40,995 nt of DNA from Nitrosospira sp. (lineage in GTDB: Bacteria; Pseudomonadota; Gammaproteobacteria; Burkholderiales; Nitrosomonadaceae). Below, in pieces: positions 1 to 11,600 of this stretch. The number at the start of each line of letters is the position of its first letter. Position 1 is the stretch's first letter. Location of the stretch: positions 1 through 40,995 of the forward strand of contig QIFK01000047.1 in the NCBI GenBank assembly GCA_003230615.1. Reading direction: 5' to 3'. The notes beneath the pieces are model-generated. The model did not search any database, was not told where the DNA came from, and saw only the letters and a list, made by a program, of their open reading frames with translations. The translations under genes were made by a program, and so were the position numbers.

Positions 1-1784
1 ACACCGCTTGGAGTTTTTTTGACAATAGGGAGCTTGAGTCGTCCAAACAATATCTCCTGGATTTGTTTGGGTGAATTCAGATTAAATGGTTGCCCAGCAA
101 TTACAAATGCCTTTTCCTCTAGGGAGAGCATTTTCTCACCTAGTTCGCGACTTTGGATTTCCAACATCTTTATGTCCAGCAATACGCCATTGCATTCCAT
201 CTTAAATAGCACCTCTAGCACTGGCATCTCGAGCGTACGATAAACATATTCAAACTTAGTATCATTCATAATTCGTGAATACAGGTACTGATGCAATTGT
301 AGAGTAATGTCGGCATCCTCCGCTGCATACTTCGTGGCCTGCTCTATGCCCACCTGGTCAAAACTGATTCTGTTGTTACCTTTGCCAGTAACCTCATCGT
401 AGCTGATGGTTTTGACGTCAAGATGGCGTAACGCAAGATTATCCATATTATGTAGACGATGAGATTCCAGTACATAGGATTGCAATAACGTATCGTGCAT
501 GATTCCATTTAAGGCAATGCCATGATTGGCAAAAATGTGTTTATCGTACTTAAGGTTCTGCCCGAGCTTGAGTTTGCCAGGATCTTCCAGCCAAGATTTT
601 AATTTATCTAAGACAAGGTTGATTGCCAGTTGTTGTGGAACGCCGGGATAACAATGAGCAAGTGGCAAATAAGCAGCGCGATGAGGATTAACAGAAAATG
701 AAATACCTACAAGCCTCGCTCGCATAGGATCCAATCCGGTAGTTTCGGTATCAACAGAAACTAGGGGCGCATTATTGATGCATTCAATCCATTCCTCCAA
801 TTGGCATTCGGTTAGTATGGTTTGGTAGTCTGAGGAAACAACCTCAACAAGGGCTTGTCGGCCCTTATCCGTACCCTGGCACTCAGTGATAGGTTGCGTG
901 TAGTTTATTCCCGATAAACCAGGACTTTTCTGTTCTACACTTGTATCTTGTTGTAATTCCCGCAACCAGGTTCTGAAATCCAGCCTTTCATAAAGTTCTA
1001 CAAGTTTTGTCGTATCCTGTGGTTGAAGACTTTGCAAACACACCGGCAGAACCACATCACACTTAATAGCGAGTAGTTCGCGCGATTTTTCAAGCCAGCC
1101 GATCGTTTTACGCAGATTTTCCCCAACCACACCGTCGATTTCCTTAGCATGAATAATGAGGTTGTCCAGGGTGCCGTACCGTTCAAGCCATCGTATCGCT
1201 GTCTTAGGTCCGACCTTCTCCACGCCTGGTACATTGTCTGCCTTGTCACCCACTAACGTCAGATAGTCAAGCATACTTGTTGGTGCTACACCGAACTTGG
1301 CAAACACACCTGCTTCATCAAGAATTTCGTTGTTCATGGTGTTTACCAGCATCACCTGTTTATTTACTAATTGCGCGATATCCTTATCACCAGTCGAAAT
1401 CACGCAACGCATCTTTTCTTGCTCGGCTTGTTTTGCCAACGTACCGATCACGTCGTCTGCTTCCACTCCCTCAATTATCAGCATCGGCCACCCCAAAGCA
1501 TGGATACATTCATGTAGCGGTATGATCTGTGCAATCAGATTGTCTGGCATGGGCGGGCGGTTCGCTTTGTACTCTGGATACAAATCGTCACGAAAAGTCT
1601 TTCCTTTTGCATCAAATACACACGCGCTATAATCGGCTTGGTAATCGTAGTGCAAACGACGTAGCATACTGATAACGCCTTTGATCGCACCAGTGGGCTC
1701 ATCATAACGATTTCGGAAATCAGGTAGCGCATGAAAAGCGCGATACAGGTATGATGAACCATCGACTAACAGTAGTGTTTTCAT
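1..1784 (-). CDS. polA: DNA polymerase I, N-terminal part (runs off left edge)
   Basis: Translating the minus strand from the ATG at 1784 gives an unbroken frame of 594 codons to the window edge, beginning MKTLLLVDGSSYLYRAFHA, the hallmark start of DNA polymerase I. Residues 1 to about 290 form the 5'-3' exonuclease (flap nuclease) domain. A 3'-5' proofreading exonuclease follows, with the metal-binding motif DTETTGLDP (D345, E347), so proofreading should be active rather than degenerate. The polymerase (fingers/palm) domain lies beyond the window; a full protein of roughly 900 residues is expected. It repairs DNA gaps and removes Okazaki primers. It is divergent from the LOG-family gene with only 22 bases between the two start codons, so its promoter must lie inside the neighbouring coding region. 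Confidence 0.97.
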   Translation of the reverse strand, partial: MKTLLLVDGSSYLYRAFHALPDFRNRYDEPTGAIKGVISMLRRLHYDYQADYSACVFDAKGKTFRDDLYPEYKANRPPMPDNLIAQIIPLHECIHALGWPMLIIEGVEADDVIGTLAKQAEQEKMRCVISTGDKDIAQLVNKQVMLVNTMNNEILDEAGVFAKFGVAPTSMLDYLTLVGDKADNVPGVEKVGPKTAIRWLERYGTLDNLIIHAKEIDGVVGENLRKTIGWLEKSRELLAIKCDVVLPVCLQSLQPQDTTKLVELYERLDFRTWLRELQQDTSVEQKSPGLSGINYTQPITECQGTDKGRQALVEVVSSDYQTILTECQLEEWIECINNAPLVSVDTETTGLDPMRARLVGISFSVNPHRAAYLPLAHCYPGVPQQLAINLVLDKLKSWLEDPGKLKLGQNLKYDKHIFANHGIALNGIMHDTLLQSYVLESHRLHNMDNLALRHLDVKTISYDEVTGKGNNRISFDQVGIEQATKYAAEDADITLQLHQYLYSRIMNDTKFEYVYRTLEMPVLEVLFKMECNGVLLDIKMLEIQSRELGEKMLSLEEKAFVIAGQPFNLNSPKQIQEILFGRLKLPIVKKTPSG

Positions 1785-1806
1785 AAAATTCTTCAAAAGG
1801 TTATCC

Positions 1807-2535
1807 ATGAGCCAGCAAGATAAACCAGCCAGCAACATGGCCGTTGAATACCCAGAAAAAAACTGGTCAGCACGGGAATCGTGGCGTGTATTTGGAATTA
1901 TGGCAGAATTTGTCGAGGGAACAGAGCGCCTTAATTCCATTAAACCTGCAGTTAGTATTTTTGGCAGTGCACGTACTCATGCGGACCATCCCCACTATAA
2001 ACTAGCAGAGCAAATTGCGCTGCAATTGTCTGATGCAGGTTTCTCAGTTATTTCTGGTGGTGGCCCTGGCATTATGGAAGCAGCAAATAAGGGTGCGTAT
2101 TTAGGAAAATCGCCTAGCATCGGCCTAAATATCCAACTTCCCCATGAGCAACATAGCAATAGTTACCAGAATATTAGTCAGACCTTTCGCCACTTTTTTA
2201 CACGTAAGTACATGTTTGTAAGATTTGCAACTGCCTATGTGGTTATGCCGGGTGGATTTGGTACGCTAGACGAACTGATGGAAGCGCTTACGCTGGTACA
2301 AACTGGAAAAACCCGAAAAATGCCAATTATTCTGGTCTGTTCGGATTTCTGGAGTGGCATACTTAGCTGGTTCCGACAATCACTGGTAACTGAGAATATG
2401 ATCTCTGCGGAAGATATGGACTTAATACAAGTAATAGATGAGCCTAGTCAAGTGGTTAATGCAATTTTTCAGTATTATGAAACTCGTGGTTTCGAACCTT
2501 CTGCAGCAGAGTTAGAAGTTCAACTCAATCTATAA
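1807..2535 (+). CDS. LOG family protein (cytokinin riboside monophosphate phosphoribohydrolase-like)
   Basis: A 242-residue Rossmann-fold protein of the LOG/TIGR00730 family. Visible signatures are GGGPGIMEAANKGA starting at residue 84 and PGGFGTLDE at 148-156; the second is the PGGxGTxxE motif that carries the catalytic Glu and binds the phosphoribosyl group. Characterised relatives hydrolyse nucleoside 5'-monophosphates to base plus ribose 5-phosphate. Some were once misannotated as lysine decarboxylases. An AAAGG sequence about 8 bases upstream supports the ATG at 1807. The N-terminal 45 residues (with a WSARESWRVFG stretch) are an extension typical of the longer proteobacterial type. The actual bacterial substrate is not shown by the sequence. 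Confidence 0.9.
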   Translation: MSQQDKPASNMAVEYPEKNWSARESWRVFGIMAEFVEGTERLNSIKPAVSIFGSARTHADHPHYKLAEQIALQLSDAGFSVISGGGPGIMEAANKGAYLGKSPSIGLNIQLPHEQHSNSYQNISQTFRHFFTRKYMFVRFATAYVVMPGGFGTLDELMEALTLVQTGKTRKMPIILVCSDFWSGILSWFRQSLVTENMISAEDMDLIQVIDEPSQVVNAIFQYYETRGFEPSAAELEVQLNL

Positions 2536-2583
2536 ACAATACGTGTCGATAGAATGTATAAATTAACCCATCCAGGGACCACA

Positions 2584-2943
2584 ATGCATCTAATATTCCT
2601 TGTACTGCTACTGAGTCTGGCAGTGCCTGTGGCAGCGCAGTCTACCCAAACCAGTAGCTTGAAGGAAGCTCCGCCCCCGCCAGAGCTTCCAGAATTGTCG
2701 TCAGGGTCACCCAACGCTGAAGATCCTTTGCTAGAAGAACCACTGGTCGTCATCAGGAAACGCGGGGAAGACAGGATTGAGGAATTCCACAAGGACGGAA
2801 TAATCTACATGATCAAGGTTACTCCTCGCATCGGTCTTCCTTATTACCTATTTGACGATACGGGTGATGGCACATTTTACTCAGGGGATGGCACTCTTGA
2901 CGATGGCATACGCCCGCCAATGTGGGTGATATACGAGTTTTAA
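2584..2943 (+). CDS. DUF2782-type exported protein
   Basis: A small protein lying between the polA/LOG pair and homoserine kinase, the usual place of DUF2782 proteins in betaproteobacteria. From the ATG at 2584 it has a clean signal peptide (MHLIFLVLLLSLAVPVAAQS) and a mature part of about 100 residues: a Pro/Glu-rich linker, then a basic core with RKRGEDRIEEF and a Gly/Asp-rich C-terminus. An in-frame ATG at 2554 would add ten residues in front of the signal peptide. I prefer 2584 because the signal peptide then starts properly, although neither start has a strong ribosome binding site. It is probably periplasmic; its function is unknown. Confidence 0.75.
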   Translation: MHLIFLVLLLSLAVPVAAQSTQTSSLKEAPPPPELPELSSGSPNAEDPLLEEPLVVIRKRGEDRIEEFHKDGIIYMIKVTPRIGLPYYLFDDTGDGTFYSGDGTLDDGIRPPMWVIYEF

Positions 2944-3009
2944 GTTTCCATAAATAACAAGGCAGAATAACACGTTAGCCTTTGCTTCTGCACCTTTATC
3001 ATCTTACTC

Positions 3010-3960
3010 ATGTCTGTTTTCACCACCGTTACCCAAGATCAACTTTCTGCCTGGCTCAGAACCTATTCCCTAGGTACGCTAATTAGTTTGCAAGGTATAT
3101 CTTCTGGTATTGAAAACACGAACTATTTCGTTACCACCACTCAAGGTAAATTTATTCTCACGCTATTTGAGAAACTCGTTGCCTCTGAGCTGCCTTACTA
3201 TCTTAACCTGATGGTACATCTTTCGTGCCATGGCATCCCCTGTCCCAGTCCGATAGCTAGTCTCGATAATAAATTTCTGGGTAAGCTAAATGGAAAGCCA
3301 GCAAGCCTTGTTACCTATTTACCGGGAAAACCGCTTGAACGTCCCACCCCTGCACAATGTGCACAAGTGGGAACACTACTAGCAAACATGCATTTGTCAG
3401 GCCGATCTTTTCCAGAGAAAATGAACAATCCACGTGGACCTAAATGGTGGAAAACTATAGCACCTACACTCATACCGTTTCTACCGGCAGTAGAAACAGA
3501 TATTCTTAAGGAAGAGCTGCATTTCCAATCGATGTACCGGTTTGGAAATCTCCCATGTGGTGTAATCCATGCAGACCTGTTCCGCGACAATGTACTATTC
3601 ACCAACAATACTGTTAGTGGCGTGATCGATTTTTACTTCGCCTGCAACGACGTACTTTTATACGATCTGGCTATTGCTGCCAATGACTGGTGTATGGTTG
3701 AAAACGGCAAACTGAACGAAGCCCGCATGTTGTCCCTGCTTCAAGCATATCATTACACACGTCCGTTAACCTCCACTGAACGTAATGTCTGGCCGGTGAT
3801 GTTACGTGCTGGAGCATTACGCTTCTGGATATCAAGACTATATGACTACCATTTACCACGTGCAGGAGAACTTACTTATGCCAAAGATCCTAACCATTTC
3901 AAGCACATGCTGGAAAGTCATTTATTATCTCAGTCGAAGCTGGCACAAATTTGGGTTTGA
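3010..3960 (+). CDS. thrB: homoserine kinase, protein-kinase-fold type
   Basis: A 316-residue homoserine kinase of the aminoglycoside-phosphotransferase/choline-kinase fold (the ThrB type of beta- and alphaproteobacteria, not the GHMP type of E. coli). It phosphorylates L-homoserine with ATP, the step before threonine synthase. The kinase loop [11 protein letters not shown] starts at residue 187 (catalytic D189, N194) and is followed by VIDFYFAC, whose Asp is the metal ligand. The N-terminus has the family's Gly-rich loop region ([11 protein letters not shown]). Length is normal for the family. No obvious Shine-Dalgarno sequence precedes the ATG. Its association with the upstream DUF2782 gene is conserved in related bacteria. 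Confidence 0.93.
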   Translation: MSVFTTVTQDQLSAWLRTYSLGTLISLQGISSGIENTNYFVTTTQGKFILTLFEKLVASELPYYLNLMVHLSCHGIPCPSPIASLDNKFLGKLNGKPASLVTYLPGKPLERPTPAQCAQVGTLLANMHLSGRSFPEKMNNPRGPKWWKTIAPTLIPFLPAVETDILKEELHFQSMYRFGNLPCGVIHADLFRDNVLFTNNTVSGVIDFYFACNDVLLYDLAIAANDWCMVENGKLNEARMLSLLQAYHYTRPLTSTERNVWPVMLRAGALRFWISRLYDYHLPRAGELTYAKDPNHFKHMLESHLLSQSKLAQIWV

Positions 3961-4026
3961 GCCGAGAATAATAGATCAAGTTTGGATAACAAATGTCCAC
4001 TCTAGGTATATAGGAGATACCAAGAG

Positions 4027-4749
4027 ATGAAAGCAAAACAAGTTGGAGCAAAACAAGGATTACAGTGGATCGTGAATGGTTTCTACCTATTCCGCTGTAA
4101 TCCGCTAATCTGGATCATACTGTGTGTTTCTTTGCTGAGTATTGCAGTCGCATTTTCATATGCTCAGACAATAGGGCAGATTATTTTTACAATACTTTCA
4201 CCAGTGTTTATGGCTGGGTTAATGTCTGGATGCAAAGCTCTTGAACAAGATAAGGAATTGAAAATTGGTCATTTGTTTTCAGGATTTCAGGTAAACACTA
4301 TGCCGTTGATCACTTTAGGAGGAATTTATCTGGTGGGACAGATAATAATCATCAGCGTAGCTATGCTAATAGGAGGTGATACATTGATGGATTTACTTTT
4401 AGAGGGAAAGAGGGTCAACGAAAATGAGCTAAAAAGTGTCTCAGGTAATATGCTATCTGCCACCCTAGTGGTTCTAGCGTTGTCTGTCCCACTGATGATG
4501 GCCACTTGGTTTGCACCGTTGTTGATAATGTTTGATCGCATGTCCCCATTTACTGCTATGCGACTGAGCTTCTTTGCCTGCCTATCGAATTTCATACCTC
4601 TACAAATTTATGCAATCTCGTTAATTATTCTAGCTATAATTTCTTCGATACCCTATGGACTAGGATTTTTCATACTCATACCAACGTTGTTTGCCTCGAT
4701 TTATGCGAGCTACAAGGCTATATTTGTTGATATATCTGAAACGGAATAA
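4027..4749 (+). CDS. BPSS1780-type integral membrane protein
   Basis: A 240-residue hydrophobic protein with about five or six membrane segments, the first at about residues 28-48 (LIWIILCVSLLSIAVAF). The N-terminal pattern (VGAKQGLQWIVNGFYLFRCNP) matches the uncharacterised BPSS1780 family of betaproteobacterial inner-membrane proteins, which often lie near polA/thrB/uvrD. An AGGAG at 4012-4016, ten bases before the ATG, supports the start. It converges on uvrD with only 30 bases between the two stops. No catalytic motif is visible and the function is unknown. Family assignment is by recall of the sequence pattern, not a search. Confidence 0.75.
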   Translation: MKAKQVGAKQGLQWIVNGFYLFRCNPLIWIILCVSLLSIAVAFSYAQTIGQIIFTILSPVFMAGLMSGCKALEQDKELKIGHLFSGFQVNTMPLITLGGIYLVGQIIIISVAMLIGGDTLMDLLLEGKRVNENELKSVSGNMLSATLVVLALSVPLMMATWFAPLLIMFDRMSPFTAMRLSFFACLSNFIPLQIYAISLIILAIISSIPYGLGFFILIPTLFASIYASYKAIFVDISETE

Positions 4750-4779
4750 TTCGGTCGATTCTTTGCCAAACTTTCTCAG

Positions 4780-7053
4780 TCAGGTAGAAGCCAGTTTGGC
4801 ATATTCTAGCGACAGCCATTTCGTTCCGGCGTGGTTGAATTTAACCTGTACACGTGCGTCTGCGCCACCACCTTCACGATTGACGATTACGCCCGCACCA
4901 AACTTAGCGTGAGTCACGTTCTGGCCTACATGCCATCGCGATGCCTCCGTATCCCGAATGTCAATTGTGCTTTCTTTCATCCTGAGTCTAGATTTCTGAG
5001 TCAGCATACCAAACACTTGATCTGTGGTTCCTGACTCTCGCCCCATAATTCCTGGAACTTGCTGCGTAATTACTTTTTTTTGCAAAGGATGTAACCACTT
5101 TAGCAAGCCATCTGGAATCTCCTGCAAAAAGCGTGATGGGATATTGTAGCGAGTTTGGCCATGTAACATACGGTTCTGAGCAAAACTTAAATACAATCGC
5201 CGCCGCGCACGAGTCAAAGCCACATACATTAAACGACGCTCTTCCTCTAAACCACCAGCTTCATTGCGACTGTTCTCGTGGGGGAACAAACCTTCCTCCA
5301 GCCCACTCAGAAAAACGCTATGAAACTCCAATCCCTTAGCTGAATGTACAGTCATCAATTGAAGCGCGTCCTGATTGTTACCACTCTGATGTTCCCCCGC
5401 TTCTAGCGATGCATGTGCAAGAAACCCAGCGAGACTATCATCCTCAGCTTCTTGAATGTAGCTAGTAGCAGCATTGATCAACTCGTGCAGATTCTCCAGC
5501 CGATTAGCCCCTTCGCGTTCGGCACGATAATAATCCACAAGTCCACTATGCTCTAGCATATGATCTACGATTTCTGGCAACGACAATTCATCACAACCTT
5601 GCTGTATCGCCTCAATCAATACTACAAAACTGTTAACCCCTTTCTTTGGTTTATCTATTTTCTTATTTCTGCTATGCAAAACTGTCTCCATATCTTCTGA
5701 GGCCTGACTGGAAACTGCTCCACTACTATATTTTTCTAGTGCCGCCTGCCATAGACTCCCGCCCAGCTGCTTGGCATCATCCTGTAACTGTTCCAAGCTA
5801 CGTGCGCCGATTCCGCGCACAGGAAAGTTGATAATTCGTAGCAACGCATTATCGTCATCGGGATTAGCAATCATCCTCAAGTATGCCAGCGCATGCTTGA
5901 TTTCCTGACGCTCAAAGAAACGCATACCTCCATATACACGATATGCCAGCGAAGCGTTAAACAAGGCATGTTCCAACACGCGTGATTGTGCATTAGAACG
6001 GTAAAGTAGCGCTATCTGAGATAACTCTACTCCCCCAGCATGCAATGATTTAACTTCATCCACAATGAACGCAGCCTCATCGAAATCAGTCGGCGCGTTA
6101 TACACTCTCAAAGGTTCACCGTGGCCCTCGGAAGTCCACAGGTTTTTATCCAAACGTCCGCTATTGTTGCGTATCAATGTATTAGCCGCATCCAATATGT
6201 TGCCGTGCGAGCGATAATTTTGTTCTAGTTTAATAATTTTTGAGATGCGAAAGTCATGCTCGAATTCCCTCATATTACCGGTATTGGCACCACGAAACGC
6301 ATAGATACTTTGGTCATCATCACCTACCACAAATACAGCGGCTCCCGCACCAGCAAATAGTTTAAGCCACTTGTATTGTAGTTGACTGGTATCCTGAAAC
6401 TCATCTACTAAAATATGACTGAATCGCCCGCTATAATGCCTCCTCAGAATCTCATTGCGAGTAAGTAGTTCATAGCTGCGCAATAAAAGCTCAGCAAAAT
6501 CTACCATACCATCCTTGTTGCACTGCTGCTCATAAACCAAATAGAACTCAACCATCTTACGTGTGAAGTCATCGTAAGCTTCGACCTGGGACCCTCGCAG
6601 TCCCTCTTCTTTTGCATTATTAATGAACCACTGAACCTGGCGTGGCGGAAATTTTTCGTCATCTGCACCGATACCCTTTAGAACACGCTTTATAACTGCT
6701 ATCTGATCAGCGGAATCGAGAATCTGGAAAGTTTGTGGTAATCCAGCGTCCTGATAATGCGCACGTAACATGCGATTGCATAGCCCGTGAAAAGTGCCCA
6801 CCCACATGCCCTGCGTATTAATTGGTAGCATGGTGGAAATGCGCGCGAGCATTTCCTTTGCCGCTTTATTGGTAAAAGTGACAGCGATTATACTGTGAGG
6901 ACTAACCTGCCTAGACTGAATTAGATACGCAATACGAGTAGTGAGCACCCGTGTTTTACCACTACCCGCGCCTGCCAGTACTAAGGCTGACTGGTGAGGC
7001 AAAGTGACCGCATTTAGTTGCTCAGTATTGAGGCCGGAAAGTAGAGTAGACAT
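4780..7053 (-). CDS. uvrD: DNA helicase II (UvrD/Rep superfamily I)
   Basis: A 757-residue superfamily 1A 3'-5' DNA helicase. Motifs appear in order: Q motif LNTEQLNAV, Walker A AGAGSGKT (K33), Walker B DEFQDTS, motif III VGDDDQSIYAFRGA, motif IV LEQNYRS, motif V TVHSAKGLEF and motif VI VALTRARRRLYL. The C-terminus carries the UvrD-type Tudor-like tail (HAKFGAGVIV), which in related helicases contacts RNA polymerase. It serves in nucleotide excision and mismatch repair. Length is slightly above E. coli UvrD (720). It lies downstream of phosphoribulokinase on the same strand, 115 bases away; a TATAAT on the minus strand at 7092-7097 may be part of its own promoter. Confidence 0.95.
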   Translation of the reverse strand: MSTLLSGLNTEQLNAVTLPHQSALVLAGAGSGKTRVLTTRIAYLIQSRQVSPHSIIAVTFTNKAAKEMLARISTMLPINTQGMWVGTFHGLCNRMLRAHYQDAGLPQTFQILDSADQIAVIKRVLKGIGADDEKFPPRQVQWFINNAKEEGLRGSQVEAYDDFTRKMVEFYLVYEQQCNKDGMVDFAELLLRSYELLTRNEILRRHYSGRFSHILVDEFQDTSQLQYKWLKLFAGAGAAVFVVGDDDQSIYAFRGANTGNMREFEHDFRISKIIKLEQNYRSHGNILDAANTLIRNNSGRLDKNLWTSEGHGEPLRVYNAPTDFDEAAFIVDEVKSLHAGGVELSQIALLYRSNAQSRVLEHALFNASLAYRVYGGMRFFERQEIKHALAYLRMIANPDDDNALLRIINFPVRGIGARSLEQLQDDAKQLGGSLWQAALEKYSSGAVSSQASEDMETVLHSRNKKIDKPKKGVNSFVVLIEAIQQGCDELSLPEIVDHMLEHSGLVDYYRAEREGANRLENLHELINAATSYIQEAEDDSLAGFLAHASLEAGEHQSGNNQDALQLMTVHSAKGLEFHSVFLSGLEEGLFPHENSRNEAGGLEEERRLMYVALTRARRRLYLSFAQNRMLHGQTRYNIPSRFLQEIPDGLLKWLHPLQKKVITQQVPGIMGRESGTTDQVFGMLTQKSRLRMKESTIDIRDTEASRWHVGQNVTHAKFGAGVIVNREGGGADARVQVKFNHAGTKWLSLEYAKLAST

Positions 7054-7116
7054 TGGAAGGATGCCGATTCCAGAATAAATTCTAAACAGGAATTATACAA
7101 CCTTCACCAATCCATG

Positions 7117-7135
7117 TAGGAAACAAAGTTTCCTA
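7117..7135. repeat. perfect hairpin between prk and uvrD
   Basis: An exact inverted repeat, TAGGAAAC-AAA-GTTTCCTA, with 8-bp arms and a 3-base loop in the 115-base gap between phosphoribulokinase and uvrD. It lacks a T-run on the minus strand (the direction of both genes), so it is not a classical terminator. It lies just upstream of a TATAAT on the minus strand (7092-7097), where a repressor site or an mRNA-stabilising stem would fit. Function is inference. Confidence 0.4.
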
Positions 7136-7168
7136 AAAATTTCTTATCAGGAAAACCCACCTAACAAC

Positions 7169-8041
7169 TTATTTCTTGTTGCTCCCCGCTACCAAATTAA
7201 GAATCAGTGGTGTCAAAATCAGCTCTATCGCCAATCCCATTTTTCCACCGGGAACAACAATAGTGTTTGGGCGCGACATAAAGGAATCATGAATCATGGA
7301 AATCAGATAGGGAAAATCCACACTTCTGGATTCTCGGAAGCGAATTACGAAGAAGCTTTCATCCAATATCGGAATTTCCCGTGCCACGAATGGGTTAGAT
7401 GTGTCAACGGTCGGCACCCTCTGAAAGTTGATATGAGTGCGCGAAAACTGGGGAGTAATATAATGCACGTAATCGTGCATGCGTCGCAAAATGGTGTGAG
7501 TTACTGCCTCCACCGAATAACCACGCGCATTCATATCGCGATGAATCTTCTGGATCCATTCCAGATTAACTATGGGAACAACCCCCACCAATAAATCAAC
7601 ATACTTAGCGACATCGACAGTGTCGCTCTTTATGCCGCCATGTAGGCCCTCATAAAACAGCATATCAGAACCATCAGCAATTGATGACCAAGGAGTGAAC
7701 GTACCTGCCTTCTGCTTGTGAGGCGCAGCTTCCTCATCATTATGTAAATACAAACGATTCTTACCGCTTCCACTCTTCCCATATTCCTTAAAAAGCATTT
7801 CAAGTTTCTCGAATTCGTTGGCCTCAGGACCAAAATGGCTGATTGGGCGATCGTTCTCTTTCTCCGATTTAGCTACGGCTTTCTCCATCGCATTGCGGTC
7901 GTAGCGATGAAAACTGTCACCTTCTACCACAGCAACATTAATTTTTTCACGACGAAAAATATGCTCAAAACTGTTTTTGACTGTTGAGGTGCCAGCACCA
8001 GACGATCCTGTGACGGCAATAACGGGGTGTTTTTGTGACAT
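7169..8041 (-). CDS. prk: phosphoribulokinase (Calvin cycle)
   Basis: A 290-residue proteobacterial-type phosphoribulokinase, which makes ribulose 1,5-bisphosphate from ribulose 5-phosphate and ATP for RuBisCO. The P-loop is GSSGAGTST (residues 12-20). GDSFHRYDR, the strongly conserved EGLHGG and the KIHRDMNARGYS region are all recognisable. The start is set at ATG 8041: it has AGGAG nine bases upstream and gives the family's usual N-terminus (MSQKHPVIAVTGSSGAG). An in-frame start at 8098 would add 19 atypical residues. No RuBisCO or cbbR gene is in the window, so the Calvin genes are dispersed. It shows the organism is probably autotrophic. Confidence 0.94.
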   Translation of the reverse strand: MSQKHPVIAVTGSSGAGTSTVKNSFEHIFRREKINVAVVEGDSFHRYDRNAMEKAVAKSEKENDRPISHFGPEANEFEKLEMLFKEYGKSGSGKNRLYLHNDEEAAPHKQKAGTFTPWSSIADGSDMLFYEGLHGGIKSDTVDVAKYVDLLVGVVPIVNLEWIQKIHRDMNARGYSVEAVTHTILRRMHDYVHYITPQFSRTHINFQRVPTVDTSNPFVAREIPILDESFFVIRFRESRSVDFPYLISMIHDSFMSRPNTIVVPGGKMGLAIELILTPLILNLVAGSNKK

Positions 8042-10994
<2,953 letters not shown>

Positions 10995-11024
10995 AAAAAC
11001 TGAGTCTGAGCTTTAGGATAAACC

Positions 11025-11507
11025 ATGAAAAAAATGTTGCTTGTTGCGCTCTGCTCTTTACTCGTAGCCTGTGGTTTTCAACTGCGTGGAACAGCTTCAC
11101 TCCCTTTTGAAAAGATATATGTCTCTGCCCCGGAAGGGCATCCCATCGGTGCAGAGCTTAGACGCGCCATCCAAAGTGGTAGCAACACACTAGTTTTGGA
11201 TAATTCGCAGGACACTGAAGCCACATTGCAAATCATTAGTGCAGTGAATTCAAAGAATCTCTTGTCAGTTTCTGGAAGCGGTAGAGTACGTGAGTTTCAA
11301 TTGCATTATCAGACTTCATTTCGCCTTACTGACGAAAAGGGACGAAAACTTATACCTACCAGTAAGATCACCGTGACCCGCGTTATCCCCTTTTCAGATT
11401 CGCTAGTTCTAGCAAAACAATCAGAGGAGAGGATGCTTGTCAGGGAAATGCGTAGCGATTCTATCCAGCAAATCATACGATGGTTGGAAAAAGTGCAACT
11501 TCAATAA
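11025..11507 (+). CDS. lptE: LPS-assembly lipoprotein LptE
   Basis: A 160-residue lipoprotein. The signal peptide ends in lipobox LVAC, with C16 as the lipidated residue, followed by the typical GFQLRGT start of mature LptE. It forms the outer-membrane plug inside LptD and helps place lipopolysaccharide at the cell surface. It starts 30 bases after leuS and is followed by holA, the classical leuS-lptE-holA order that supports the assignment despite LptE's generally weak sequence conservation. It is of normal length. Confidence 0.92.
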   Translation: MKKMLLVALCSLLVACGFQLRGTASLPFEKIYVSAPEGHPIGAELRRAIQSGSNTLVLDNSQDTEATLQIISAVNSKNLLSVSGSGRVREFQLHYQTSFRLTDEKGRKLIPTSKITVTRVIPFSDSLVLAKQSEERMLVREMRSDSIQQIIRWLEKVQLQ

Positions 11508-11600
11508 TATCTTGTTTAACATAAAATAACCTAACCCTAGACTCGCTGTGCAGCTTAAAGATAAGATCGGAAAAATTTTACGGTAAATGCCTATCTAGCC

